In this document: positions 17,175-26,244 of the stretch, one piece after another
Numbering within the stretch: position 1 is the stretch's first letter
Layout of the letters: the number at the start of each line of letters is the position of its first letter
Assembly (NCBI GenBank): GCA_041299015.1
Contig: JBFYWB010000047.1
Coordinates: 24,284 to 88,283 of the forward strand
Direction of reading: 5' to 3'
Source: JARFQH01 sp041299015
GTDB taxonomy: Bacteria; Desulfobacterota; Desulfobacteria; Desulfobacterales; SG8-13
Length of the DNA stretch: 64,000 bases
Translations under genes and position numbers: made by a program
The notes under the pieces: model-generated
Seen by the model: the letters and a program-made list of their open reading frames with translations, nothing else
The model's database searches: none
What the model was told of the DNA's origin: nothing

Positions 17175-18173
17175 ATGAAGCTGAAGAAAGAAGTCATCGT
17201 TCTGGCGGTCGTTATCGTCGGCTTGACGATCTATCTGCTGACACGTCGGACCGACCGGACAGTCTACCGGCTGCCGCAGCTACCGGCGGTATCGGCCCAC
17301 TCCATCACCCGCATCGACATAGTCGGACCGGAGGGCAGGATCGATTTGAGCAAAACCGACGACGGCTGGGCCATCGGAGAGCGGAAATACCCGGCCGACA
17401 GGGCCAAGATCAGCCGGATGCTCGATGCCATCGCCGAACTTTCCCTGACGGCCATGATATCCGAGTCCAAGGACTACGCCCGCTACGATCTGACCGACGC
17501 GAACAAAATAGCGGTCAAAGCCTGGGCCGGTGCGACGCCCGAGCGGGATTTCGACATCGGTAAAGTCGGCCCCTCATACCAACACACGTTTGTCAAGTTG
17601 GCCGGCGACGAGAAAGTCTACCAGGCGCGCAACAATTTCCGTACCACGTTCGAAACGGGCGTGGAGGACCTGCGCGACAAATCCGTCCTTTCCTTTGCCG
17701 CCGGTGATATTCAGGAAATCCGGCTGACCAGTGGCAAGCATGCCATGACGCTGGTCAGGCAGGAGGTCCCTCCGGCAGGGGAGCGTGGTGAGATGGAGAA
17801 AAGCGATACGGGCACGCAAGCGCAAGCGTCATCGCCGCCGAAGGCCGATACGGTCTGGCGTACGACCGACGACCGCCCCGCCGATGCCGCCAAGGTGGAC
17901 GAACTTCTGGCGGCGGCCTCCCAATTGGCGTGTGAAAAATACATTTCGGATCGGCTAACGGCCGATTTCAAGGACCCGATCTACACGCTGGAATTGGAAG
18001 GGCAAAAAGGCCATCGCCTGTCGATCTTCGCCAGATCCGACGAAGCCGACACATCTTACCCGGCCGTTTCTTCGGACAGCCCCTATGCCTTCTTTCTCGC
18101 GGAATGGAAGGCCAACCAACTGATGCCGGCCTTCGAGGAACTCCTCGGAAAAAACCGCGAAGATGAAAAATAG
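17175..18173 (+). CDS. DUF4340 membrane-anchored protein
   Basis: The 332-residue protein has a single N-terminal membrane helix (about 6-22) and an extracytoplasmic region with two DUF4340 repeats, each built as a short beta sandwich (about 40-190 and 225-325) and marked by W-I/L and RYDL motifs. DUF4340 genes regularly follow GldG-like genes, as here with a 12-base gap. The function is unknown; a role in substrate handling or in stabilising the exporter on the outer face is an inference from context. Its stop codon lies 16 bases from the convergent glutamate-synthase gene, with no visible terminator between them. Confidence 0.8.
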   Translation: MKLKKEVIVLAVVIVGLTIYLLTRRTDRTVYRLPQLPAVSAHSITRIDIVGPEGRIDLSKTDDGWAIGERKYPADRAKISRMLDAIAELSLTAMISESKDYARYDLTDANKIAVKAWAGATPERDFDIGKVGPSYQHTFVKLAGDEKVYQARNNFRTTFETGVEDLRDKSVLSFAAGDIQEIRLTSGKHAMTLVRQEVPPAGERGEMEKSDTGTQAQASSPPKADTVWRTTDDRPADAAKVDELLAAASQLACEKYISDRLTADFKDPIYTLELEGQKGHRLSIFARSDEADTSYPAVSSDSPYAFFLAEWKANQLMPAFEELLGKNREDEK

Positions 18174-18189
18174 GGCCGGCCGCGGTTTC

Positions 18190-20847
18190 TCACTCCTCCT
18201 GCCAGTCCTCGCCCCACTCTTCGGAGGCAACCGCCGCCCTTGCCAGGGCGTCGAGCCCGGCAGGCCGCACCTTGCGGTAAACCGACCGGTAGTCCATTTT
18301 TTCTCCATCGACCCGCAGCAGATCGTTTTCGACGGAAATACCGAACAGTCTCTCGTTTTCCCTGAGGTAGGGCAGAATCAGGTCCCAGTCCGCCGGGGTC
18401 AGATCCACGAACTCGCCGCCGTTCAGCTGTCCTTCTGAAGCCGTCTTGCGCGGATCCCGCAGGTAGATGGCGCCCCCCGAGGCCAGGGAAAAGAGATTCG
18501 AACCCGGGTAGGGGCGTTCCCGGGCGACAAACTTGCCGTTCGCATCGCCTTCGAGACCGTTCAGCACAACGAAACCGCCGCCGTTGAGAGGATCGCCGGC
18601 CATGAAGGATTCGGCCAGATAGTCCAGGCATGTGCCGTTGATGACCACGCGGGGACGCCCGACGGCGTTGATCAGCGGTCGTCCGGCGGCACTGCCGAGC
18701 ACGTAGACGTCACCTCCCTTGGCGCCGTACATGAAGGTCTGCCCGACATCGCCGTAAATGACCAGTTTACCGCGTTTCAAGATCTGCCCCAGTTGGTCCT
18801 GGGCGTTGCCATGCACATGGATCTCAAGGCCGTCGATGCCAGAGGCGAGGTAGTCGCCCGAGCTGTCGTAAACATCGATGCGCACGCCTTCGGTATTGTT
18901 GGCCAGCCCGCACCCGGTGAAGCGCTGTCCCTTGTAACCGTAGCAAAGAAACTGCCGCCAGCCCATCCGATAAGCCGCACAGATCAGGCGCGCGTCACAG
19001 CTATCGCCTTCGGGCGGAAACTCCCTGGCATTCACCACCAGTATTTTTTCGGGTGCCTGCGGAGGCCTCAGGGCATCCCGCGTCGCCCAGTCGATCCGAC
19101 GGTAAACGCTGCCGCCGTTCGTGGTTATCTTCGGCGCGGTTTCGAAGAGCGCGGTCAGGCTTTCCCTGAGGATCTGAAGCGTTGCGCTGCGCTTCTTGGC
19201 ACCGGTCGCCAGTCGGCGGTCGTTTAGAAACGTCAGGACCTCGATGGCCTTGGCCTTGGCGGCATCGCTCTGCCCGCCCCGGCCGACCAGCTCACGGCAG
19301 AAATGACCGAGCGCGGCAAAACCCCAGCCGGGAAGCTGGGTGCCGGCGTAATCCTTGAGTGCCGACGTGTCGGCGGCCGCCACACCCCTGGCCACGGTGG
19401 CGGAAATCTCGTTTCCATTTTCGGCGGTGCCCAGGTCGAGCGACGGCCGGAGGTGCCGCTGGCCCTCGGGCGTGCGAACCGGAGTGCCGAACTTGTTGGT
19501 GCAAAGAAGCTCCTTGGAACCGTCACCCCGGCCGGCGTCCCGGACGGTGAAGATAAAAGCACCGCCGTCGGCGGCGCTGCCGCCGCGGGCGTTCCAATAC
19601 TTGTCGGCCACCGGACAGAAGCGATCGTCCTCGGCCGCCAGGTTCTGCAAAGTGGCATCGATGGCCTGTTTTTCCGAACAGATCAGGCCGATCTGCACCT
19701 CGCCCTCCTGCAGGGCGAACACCTGCGGGCGCAGCATGGAGGTGTCGGTGATCCCGATGAGCTGGAAGTAGTTTGCGTAAGGATTGTTGCGGGCGATGAT
19801 GAAAAACCAGGGGCCGTCCGGGGAGGCGTGGATGTGGGCCGACTGGACGGTACGGTAGATGCGCTGCTTTTCGGGCGACAGCCGGTCGAAGTCGTGCTCC
19901 GTGGTCGGGGCCATGGCCTCGATGATGTATTCCATCGGGTAACCGAAAGTCCGGTTCAACAGATCCAGCAACTGCACCGCCACCTCGGTGTCGGTTAGAA
20001 ACTGGGGATAGATGTTGTGCTGCTTCAGGTACTCGCAGACCGCATGGTAATTGGCGAAATCGCCGTTGTGCACCAGGGCCTCGTCCATGCCGCTGAAGGG
20101 ATGCGCGCCGCCGGGATGCCAGACCCGGCCCTTGGTCGGATAGCGTTGATGGGCGATCCATCCATGGGCCTTGAAATCGTCGAGCCGGTAGTATTCGACG
20201 ACCTTTTCGGCATAACCGACAATTTTAAGGATCATCAGGTTGCGGGCGTGGGAGAGCACGAAGGCCCGCTGTTCGCCCAATGAAGCGTAAAACGCCTGGT
20301 TGATGCGGGTGGAATTCTGGCAGATGAATTCGTCTTCGGCCCTGCGCGGATCCATGTCCTGCAGGCGGTTGTCATCGATGAAGCGTGCCAGCACGCCTTT
20401 CTTGACGCGCGCGAAATAGCGCCAGACATCCGGCGGCTTGACCTCAAGCCCTGCGACCTCACGGTAATCGTCGACGGTCGGGATCCGTTCGGTCTTGTGA
20501 ACCTCCAAGAAGGGAGCGATGTTGGCGGCCTCCACTTCGGGCCGCGCCGTCGGATCGAGCAGCGCCACCTGGAGCATGTAATGGGAGTCCAGGATTTCCT
20601 GAGTCACTCCCAGACTCTCGGCGGAAAGCCCCACCGCGGCAATGCCGCCGCCTTTGCCGTTGCCCCGGTTGTGCATCTGGCTGGAGGGCTCGTAGATGTG
20701 GCGGCCGCGGACCGGGATCGAGGCGATGAAGCCGGTGACCCCGCAACCTCCCTCTTCGGCGGCTTTCTTGGATTGCACGGCGCCACGGGGAATGTCGGCC
20801 CGCGACGCCAGAATTCTATCGATAATCGAAGCATGCCGATTTCTCAT
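18190..20847 (-). CDS. Glutamate synthase module: class II amidotransferase fused to GXGXG domain
   Basis: An 885-residue protein combining two of the three parts of a GltB large subunit. Residues 35 to about 400 are an Ntn glutamine amidotransferase: Cys35 in EEGGCGVTGF would become the N-terminal nucleophile after removal of a 34-residue propeptide, and MHNRGNGKGGG and the HNGDFANY segment are family landmarks. Residues about 640-850 are a GXGXG beta-helix. The central FMN synthase barrel is absent and is instead encoded by the next gene upstream (20857-22407). This resembles archaeal-type split GltB1/2/3, except that parts 1 and 3 are fused. GAGGAG lies five bases before the ATG. It is the last gene of the mvhD-metV-metF operon. 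Confidence 0.88.
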   Translation of the reverse strand: MRNRHASIIDRILASRADIPRGAVQSKKAAEEGGCGVTGFIASIPVRGRHIYEPSSQMHNRGNGKGGGIAAVGLSAESLGVTQEILDSHYMLQVALLDPTARPEVEAANIAPFLEVHKTERIPTVDDYREVAGLEVKPPDVWRYFARVKKGVLARFIDDNRLQDMDPRRAEDEFICQNSTRINQAFYASLGEQRAFVLSHARNLMILKIVGYAEKVVEYYRLDDFKAHGWIAHQRYPTKGRVWHPGGAHPFSGMDEALVHNGDFANYHAVCEYLKQHNIYPQFLTDTEVAVQLLDLLNRTFGYPMEYIIEAMAPTTEHDFDRLSPEKQRIYRTVQSAHIHASPDGPWFFIIARNNPYANYFQLIGITDTSMLRPQVFALQEGEVQIGLICSEKQAIDATLQNLAAEDDRFCPVADKYWNARGGSAADGGAFIFTVRDAGRGDGSKELLCTNKFGTPVRTPEGQRHLRPSLDLGTAENGNEISATVARGVAAADTSALKDYAGTQLPGWGFAALGHFCRELVGRGGQSDAAKAKAIEVLTFLNDRRLATGAKKRSATLQILRESLTALFETAPKITTNGGSVYRRIDWATRDALRPPQAPEKILVVNAREFPPEGDSCDARLICAAYRMGWRQFLCYGYKGQRFTGCGLANNTEGVRIDVYDSSGDYLASGIDGLEIHVHGNAQDQLGQILKRGKLVIYGDVGQTFMYGAKGGDVYVLGSAAGRPLINAVGRPRVVINGTCLDYLAESFMAGDPLNGGGFVVLNGLEGDANGKFVARERPYPGSNLFSLASGGAIYLRDPRKTASEGQLNGGEFVDLTPADWDLILPYLRENERLFGISVENDLLRVDGEKMDYRSVYRKVRPAGLDALARAAVASEEWGEDWQEE

Positions 20848-20856
20848 TTTTACTCC

Positions 20857-22407
20857 TCAGATAATCATCTGCTGCCGCGGGGCGGGTTGATACCGAGCTC
20901 TGTCCGCCTCATCCAGATAATCGAGATGGACCAGCAGGTCGGAGCGCCCGACGAGCTCCCGCACGCTTTGCATGCCGAACTGCCGCAGAATCTCACACCA
21001 CTGTTTGCGCCAGGCCATGTACAGGTTGACGATGCGCTGTTCGGTGTACTCTTCCGACATCATGTGGCCCAATTCATGGTCTGTGGTGGCAATGCCGCGG
21101 GCACAGCCGCGCCCGCTCTCGCAGTTGCCGCAGCGTACGCATTCCAGGGCGACCAGTTCGGCGGTCCCGATGACCACGCCGTCGGCCCCCAGGGCAATCG
21201 CCTTGGCCACATCCATCGCGTTGCGGATGCCGCCGCTGGCGATCAGGCAGACCTCGTCCCGGATGCCCTCGTTCTTCAGGAAGTGATGCACCTTCGGAAT
21301 CGCGTACTCGATCGGCATGGCGATGTTCTTCTTGGCAATGTCCGGGGCCGCGCCGGTTCCACCATAGCTGCCGTCGATATGGACGATATGGGCGCCGGCA
21401 TAGTAACTGCCGACGGCAACCATGTCCACATCCGTGGGCGTCGACACTTTCACCGACACCAGGCCGCGGGGATTGACTTGTTTGACCCAGTCGACATGCT
21501 TCTTGTGGTCTTCGACCGAATAGACGCTGTGGAAGGGAAAGGGCGAAAAAAGCGAGCTGCCCACCACCGTCTCCCGCATGGCAGCAACCTCGGGCGTCAC
21601 CTTGTCGCCCAGCAGGTGCCCGCCCAGGCCGGGCTTGGCCCCCTGGGCGTATTTGAACTCGATCACCGGTGCGCACTGAATCGTTTCCTCGCGCACCCCG
21701 AACAACCCGGTGGCCACCTGGGTGATGACGTAATCGGCGTACGGGAGAAACTCCTTGGGATAGCCCCCTTCACCGGTACAGGTTAGGGTGTTCAGCCGGG
21801 CTGCGGCCCGGGCCCGGCCAATGAGGGCCGTCAGGGCCATGGAGCCATAGGACATGCCGCCGCTGTAACACGGCAGCGAAAGCCGGCGCTCCACGCGACC
21901 GTCTTTTCTCTTGTTGAGATCAAGGCCCAGATCGATCTGTTCATCGCGGATGTCACGATAGTCCGCCGGGTCCGGCAGCCTGAAACGGATCTTGTCGAAT
22001 CCTCCGCCGGAGCATCCCAGGTTGTACTCCAGATCGCCCACGGGAAGGTTGCCGGTTTCGGCCATTTCCCAGTGGGCGATCAGCATCTCGGCCGGCCAGC
22101 GATAGTCTCCCAAGGTTTCCAGGACCGGATTGAGCCGCAGGGTCAATGCCTTTTCCGGACAGCGGTCGATGCAGTAGTAGTCGTTTTCCCTGCACCTGAA
22201 CCCGATGCATTTGTGTTCGATCGGCCTGAGCGCCTTCGCAAATTTTTCGTAGCGGGGATGGACCCCGTAAGGACAGAGTTCGGCGCACAATCCGCAGGAA
22301 GTGCAGCGCGAATTACGCTTGATGGTATATTTACCGATCGTGTTGCGAAAGCGCGACCGGGCCTCTTTTGTTTCCGGCAATTGAGTGCTGTGTGGCGTCT
22401 GTTTCAT
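20857..22407 (-). CDS. FMN-binding glutamate synthase domain protein with ferredoxin domain
   Basis: The 516-residue protein starts with a ferredoxin-like region (CTSCGLCAELCPYG, then more Cys around 68-84) and continues with the FMN/2-oxoglutarate barrel of glutamate synthase: SGGMSYGSMA, TGEGGYPKEF, EFKYAQGAKPGLGGHLLG, the SVKV strand, HIDGSYGGTGAAP and ASGGIRNAMDVAKAIALGAD. The Cys set CVRCGNCESGRGC should hold the 3Fe-4S centre. All catalytic landmarks appear intact. It starts three bases after the stop of the related gene 22411-23823 and ends ten bases before the amidotransferase/GXGXG gene, so the three should be made together. Expected role: synthase half of an amidotransferase-coupled reaction producing glutamate. 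Confidence 0.88.
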   Translation of the reverse strand: MKQTPHSTQLPETKEARSRFRNTIGKYTIKRNSRCTSCGLCAELCPYGVHPRYEKFAKALRPIEHKCIGFRCRENDYYCIDRCPEKALTLRLNPVLETLGDYRWPAEMLIAHWEMAETGNLPVGDLEYNLGCSGGGFDKIRFRLPDPADYRDIRDEQIDLGLDLNKRKDGRVERRLSLPCYSGGMSYGSMALTALIGRARAAARLNTLTCTGEGGYPKEFLPYADYVITQVATGLFGVREETIQCAPVIEFKYAQGAKPGLGGHLLGDKVTPEVAAMRETVVGSSLFSPFPFHSVYSVEDHKKHVDWVKQVNPRGLVSVKVSTPTDVDMVAVGSYYAGAHIVHIDGSYGGTGAAPDIAKKNIAMPIEYAIPKVHHFLKNEGIRDEVCLIASGGIRNAMDVAKAIALGADGVVIGTAELVALECVRCGNCESGRGCARGIATTDHELGHMMSEEYTEQRIVNLYMAWRKQWCEILRQFGMQSVRELVGRSDLLVHLDYLDEADRARYQPAPRQQMII

Positions 22408-22410
22408 TTC

Positions 22411-23823
22411 TTATCCCAGTCCTGACACTTTGCGTTCTCCGAAGATCGGGCCGAAGTGATCGCGCTCCAGGTCTTCGAACCACATGGACCGCCCCACTTC
22501 GCCGCGCAACCGCCTGGCCTCGCGAATGCCCATGGCCCCCATCACTTCGATCAACTGGCTGTGCCAGGCGCCGACGAGGTTGACGATCCGCTGGCTGCCC
22601 CAACGGGTGTCGAACGGTTGATCCAGTTCGACCGGACAGCTGAGGCCGGCGCGACACCGGCCGCACAGCCGGCATTCCATGGCGACCAGCAGGGCCAGAT
22701 CGGCCGTGACGGCGTCGGCGCCGCAGATGAGGGCTTTGGCCATGTGCTCGGCCATGGCGATCCCGCCTGAAAAAATCAGGTTGATCCGCTGGCGTTCGGC
22801 GGTTTTCACCAGTTCCAGGTGGACCTCACGGATCATTTCCTTCAAGAACCGCGGACTCTGCGTACCGCGTTCGTTGCCATGGTCATCGGCGCTGAAGTGC
22901 AGGCTGTCGACGCCGGTTTTGACCAAGGCGCGCGCGCGGTCGGCCGCCCGCGCGTCAAGGGGCATTCCGACCATGATCAACACCTCCGGAGAGATGCGGC
23001 GCACGGCGTCGAAGACGGTTTCGATCCCCGGGGCATCGGCCAGCTCAACGACCCGGCTGGACCGGATCAACTCGCCGGACTCGGCGAAATCGTCGCGGGT
23101 CAGGCAGGGGATCAAGCTGTCGGCATACGGTTTCAAGGTCGCGGTGACATCCAGGGGTCTGACGAACATCAGGGTCCCCAGCCGCCGGGCGGCCTTGGCC
23201 GCCGACAACAGGACAGGCTCGTTAATGATCAGATCCGTCGCCGGTTGGAACAGCAGCGGCAGCGGAATCTCGAGGAGCGGCAGCACCGGTGACGCCAGAG
23301 ACTGGTCCGGGTTGAATTCCAAGCGGGTGATCCGACGGGAAAGCTCGACGCTGGTGTTGATGTATTCGCGACCATGAATGCCGTCACGGGTCGGCCGCAC
23401 GATCTCGGACATGTCGGTCCACATGCCATCGAAACCGGGCCCCACGAACGGACCGCGATAGCCCGCCCCGGAAACCGGTATTTTACCCATGTGGGCCTGG
23501 TACCAGAGTCGGTGCAGCGTATCCGCGCGCCAGTACTCGTCGCCCAGGCTGCGGTAATCCGGGTTGATCGTGCGGGAAAATATGCCCTTCGTGCACTCCT
23601 GGATGCAGCGAAAGCAGCTCATGCAGGTGTAGAGGTACTCGGGCTCCTCCATGGCGCTCATGTGCAGGACGTTTTCTTTGAAGATATCGTAGACGCACTT
23701 CTTCTTGACGCATTGTCGACAGCTGCCGGCACAGTTTTCCCGAAACTCGATCGTCGCATACTTGCCGATCGGGTGAAATCGGGGCGCCGCCGTCTTCGTG
23801 TGAATCTGATACTTTTGGGGCAT
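22411..23823 (-). CDS. Divergent glutamate-synthase-like FMN-barrel paralogue with Fe-S domain
   Basis: A 470-residue relative of the next gene. Its N-terminal region carries Cys-rich Fe-S motifs (CAGSCRQCVKKKC and CMSCFRCIQEC), and its C-terminal region has SGGIAMAEHMAKALICGAD and CRLCGRCRAGLSC, matching the end of the synthase barrel and its 3Fe-4S loop. The middle, however, lacks the TGEGG and PGLGG loops that bind FMN and 2-oxoglutarate, so catalysis is doubtful. The ATG at 23823 is preceded by GGAG at a good distance; an ATG at 23841 lacks one. It may act as a structural or electron-transfer partner of the intact barrel. It lies 93 bases after metF. Confidence 0.75.
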   Translation of the reverse strand: MPQKYQIHTKTAAPRFHPIGKYATIEFRENCAGSCRQCVKKKCVYDIFKENVLHMSAMEEPEYLYTCMSCFRCIQECTKGIFSRTINPDYRSLGDEYWRADTLHRLWYQAHMGKIPVSGAGYRGPFVGPGFDGMWTDMSEIVRPTRDGIHGREYINTSVELSRRITRLEFNPDQSLASPVLPLLEIPLPLLFQPATDLIINEPVLLSAAKAARRLGTLMFVRPLDVTATLKPYADSLIPCLTRDDFAESGELIRSSRVVELADAPGIETVFDAVRRISPEVLIMVGMPLDARAADRARALVKTGVDSLHFSADDHGNERGTQSPRFLKEMIREVHLELVKTAERQRINLIFSGGIAMAEHMAKALICGADAVTADLALLVAMECRLCGRCRAGLSCPVELDQPFDTRWGSQRIVNLVGAWHSQLIEVMGAMGIREARRLRGEVGRSMWFEDLERDHFGPIFGERKVSGLG

Positions 23824-23934
23824 AAAGCTCTCCGCTACCATCTTCTGTTTTTCGGTCTGGCGACGTCCGCCGGAAACCGTGATCCGTCCTGCATTTTTAT
23901 CGGTCCGCCCGACGGAAGCCTACAGCCCTCGAGG

Positions 23935-24900
23935 TCACGCGATTACCGCCGCGGTCCCCGTCTTGAGGGCCTTCGGCTGCGGACGCGGCAAGAGACCGGC
24001 GGCCGCGACGATCTCACGCACGATTTCCTCCCACTCGATGGCCATGATGTGAATACCGTGAACCCCATCGATCTGACGGAGTTCGGCAATCGTTTCGAGG
24101 CAGATCTTGAGGCCCTCGTCGGCCGCCTTCTCCTTTGGGACGCCGCTCATCCGTTGAATCAGGTGCTCGGGGATGTCCATCCCCGCCACTTTTTGGGACA
24201 TGTAGCGGGCCATGCCGGCGGATTTCAGCGGGGTCACGCCGGCCAGGATGTGAACCTTTTCCGTCAAGCCTTCTTCACGCGCCATCTTCATCCATTGTTT
24301 GAAGCGATCCATGTTGTAGACGCATTGGGTCTGGATGAAATCGGCCCCGGCCTCGATTTTCTTTGCCAGCCGAATGACCCGATATTCGAAAGGGTCGGCA
24401 AAAGGATTGGCGGCGGCGCCGATGAACATCCGCGGCGGCGCCTTGAGCGCAAACCCGCTCATGTCGCTGCCGTCATCGCGCATGTCCTTGACCGTCCGCA
24501 GCAGGTTCATCGAGTCGATATCGAAGACATTCAAGGCATCGGGTTGGCTGCCGAAGCTCTGGTGATCACCGGAAAGACAGAGGATGTTTCTGATCCCCAG
24601 GGAATAAGCCCCTAGCATGTCCGACTGCAGCGCAATCCGGTTGCGGTCGCGGGTCACCATCTGCATGACCGGCTCGAGTCCCAGTCCCAACAAATGGACA
24701 CTGGCGGCGATGCTGGACATGCGGACAATAGCCGTCTGGTTGTCGGTCACATTGACGGCATCCGCACATCCCTGCAATAATTGCCCCTTCTTGCGCACCA
24801 CTTCGGGATCGGCGCCGCGAGGCGGGCCACATTCGGCCGTCACGGCAAAGCCGCCTCCTGATAGAACGCTCTGCAATCGACTGATGCTATCGGTCTTCAT
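23935..24900 (-). CDS. metF: Methylenetetrahydrofolate reductase
   Basis: Interconverts methylene- and methyl-tetrahydrofolate, a step of the methyl branch of the Wood-Ljungdahl pathway and of methionine synthesis. The 321-residue FAD TIM barrel shows AECGPPRGAD near the N-terminus, NVTDNQTAIVRMSS, LCLSGDHQ, the FIQTQCVYNMDRF segment and AGVTPLKS. Its ATG overlaps the metV stop codon in ATGA, so the two are coupled. Together with MetV it resembles the MetFV form of the enzyme, in which MetV brings Fe-S clusters, rather than the NAD(P)H-dependent stand-alone MetF of enterobacteria. The electron donor would then come through MvhD or other Fe-S partners. Confidence 0.93.
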   Translation of the reverse strand: MKTDSISRLQSVLSGGGFAVTAECGPPRGADPEVVRKKGQLLQGCADAVNVTDNQTAIVRMSSIAASVHLLGLGLEPVMQMVTRDRNRIALQSDMLGAYSLGIRNILCLSGDHQSFGSQPDALNVFDIDSMNLLRTVKDMRDDGSDMSGFALKAPPRMFIGAAANPFADPFEYRVIRLAKKIEAGADFIQTQCVYNMDRFKQWMKMAREEGLTEKVHILAGVTPLKSAGMARYMSQKVAGMDIPEHLIQRMSGVPKEKAADEGLKICLETIAELRQIDGVHGIHIMAIEWEEIVREIVAAAGLLPRPQPKALKTGTAAVIA

Positions 24901-25565
24901 ATTTCATGATCCTCTCTGATGAGTTTGCGGGGCCCGGAGGAAAGGCTGGCACACCAGTTCTTGGGCGGAAGATACACTTTCAGGTTGTTCATCTGTCCCA
25001 GGGCCGTCAATCGCTCGATGATCAGATGCCAGGCGCAGTCGGTATCCGGGCTGATCTCGCACTTGCCTTTGCGCGAGCCGCCGCAGGGACCGTTCACCAG
25101 TTTTTTGGCGCAGCGGGTAAACGGACAGACCCCACCGAACAGGGCCAGCTGGCAGTCCCCGCAGCCGGCACACTCTTCGGTGAAAAGGCCCGGTCTTTCC
25201 AGAACGCCCATGAAGGTCGTGTTGACTCCCGGCAGAACGGGCGTCGTTTTAAACCGCCTTGCCAGCGCCTGAACCCCGGCACCGCAAGCCAAAGACAGGA
25301 CGGATTCGTTACGGGCAATCGCTTCGGCGCTCTCCTGAATGAACTCGTCCTCACACTGCCGTTCGACCGTCAGTTCCTCGATGTCGATCTCCCGGCCCTC
25401 GATTTTAACGGCCAGGCGCAGGGCCGAGGCCATCACGGCGACCTCGTCTTCACCGCCGGCAAAACAGGTTTTGACACAGGTGCCGCATCCCAGGAGCAGG
25501 ATTTTCTTATAGGGGGCCACGATTTCTTTGATTTCTGCGATCGATTTCTGTTCGGCTACAATCAT
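24897..25565 (-). CDS. metV: MetV, zinc/Fe-S partner of methylenetetrahydrofolate reductase
   Basis: A 222-residue cytoplasmic protein of the MetV family, the small partner of MetF in acetogens and sulfate reducers. The N-terminal half opens LLLGCGTCVKTCFAGGEDEV, and the C-terminal half carries the MTHFR C-terminal cysteine set ECAGCGDCQLALFGGVCPFTRCAKKLVNGPCGG as separate clusters around residues 130-165. It is thought to hold 4Fe-4S clusters passing electrons to the flavin of MetF. The stop codon overlaps the metF start by four bases. The mvhD gene lies 108 bases upstream on the same strand. Length is normal. Confidence 0.88.
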   Translation of the reverse strand: MIVAEQKSIAEIKEIVAPYKKILLLGCGTCVKTCFAGGEDEVAVMASALRLAVKIEGREIDIEELTVERQCEDEFIQESAEAIARNESVLSLACGAGVQALARRFKTTPVLPGVNTTFMGVLERPGLFTEECAGCGDCQLALFGGVCPFTRCAKKLVNGPCGGSRKGKCEISPDTDCAWHLIIERLTALGQMNNLKVYLPPKNWCASLSSGPRKLIREDHEI

Positions 25566-25673
25566 TTTTCGACTCCAGTCGAGACCATATTGGGCCTCAT
25601 CTCTTTTAGAAAGGAGCGTTTCCTGTTGATAACCGCCCTGAGCGGCGCCGTCTCCGCGGGCGTTTACGGCCGG

Positions 25674-26084
25674 TCAGCTCCGTGAAACCGGGTTGCGGCC
25701 CAGATCCGCCACCAGCGCCAGCACCCCTTGGACGATCCGTTCAGCGGCTGCGGCGTCACCGGGCTGCAAGTTGAAAAGAGACAGCCGCCGGCCGTTGAGG
25801 CCGATATCGTCCAACAGGTTCTGGACCCAGCGTACACGCTTTTGGGCGCGCAGATTGCCCTCGACATACCGACAGGCGCCAGCGGGACAGACCAGCACAA
25901 CCACGGCATCGGCACCGGCTTCAAACGCCCGCAGGAGGAAAACGTCTTTCACCATGCTCGAACAGGGTAACTTGACAAATTTGGACTCGAATCCGTCTCC
26001 TCCGGCCAGCGGTGACGCGTCGCCCTCGCCAAGCGAATTGATACAATGAAATACCGTGATTTTTGGTTTAGGCCCCTGCCCCAT
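25674..26084 (-). CDS. mvhD: Hydrogenase/heterodisulfide reductase iron-sulfur subunit, MvhD family
   Basis: The 136-residue protein belongs to the MvhD/FrhD family, small 2Fe-2S proteins that carry electrons to HdrA from hydrogenases, formate dehydrogenases or other donors. Landmarks are VKLPCSSMVKDVFLLRAFEAGADAV in its parts, VLVCPAGACRYVEGN and the RVRWVQNLLDDIGL helix. HdrABC, the usual partner, is not encoded nearby; MetV and MetF follow instead. AGGG lies eight bases before the ATG. This is the first gene of the operon, and its transcript would start behind the palindromic promoter at 26245-26280 and pass the leader terminator at 26126-26178. Confidence 0.85.
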   Translation of the reverse strand: MGQGPKPKITVFHCINSLGEGDASPLAGGDGFESKFVKLPCSSMVKDVFLLRAFEAGADAVVVLVCPAGACRYVEGNLRAQKRVRWVQNLLDDIGLNGRRLSLFNLQPGDAAAAERIVQGVLALVADLGRNPVSRS

Positions 26085-26125
26085 GTTATTTTCCCTAACA
26101 TTGATCCAGATCGATTAGTCCCAAT

Positions 26126-26224
26126 AAAAAAAAGAAAAAAAAGACGCCCCTCCTCACTCTGGAGACAGGGACGTCTTTGTCCGTACAGCATAGTAAACGT
26201 CGGACCTCATTGTCCGAGATTTAC
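26126..26224 (-). promoter_or_regulatory. Leader with competing hairpins and intrinsic terminator before mvhD
   Basis: Read on the minus strand, the leader first forms a hairpin from 26224 to 26193 (TTTAC/GTAAA outer and GTCCG/CGGAC inner pairs). The inner GTCCG of the transcript (26205-26201) can instead pair with CGGAC at 26183-26179. A 12-pair terminator stem (26178-26167 with 26151-26140, one wobble) then leads into a U-rich tract at 26139-26126 interrupted by one C. No minus-strand gene ends within 1.3 kb upstream, so the terminator acts on the mvhD operon leader itself. This is the layout of an attenuator or riboswitch. I could not match it to a known class. Confidence 0.6.
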
Positions 26225-26244
26225 ACTTAATTAAGAAATAAACT

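Noticed and set aside
13284..18173. Gliding motility genes
   Set aside because: Only the GldA/F/G-type ABC components are present; such systems are widespread in non-gliding bacteria and no other gld or spr gene is seen.
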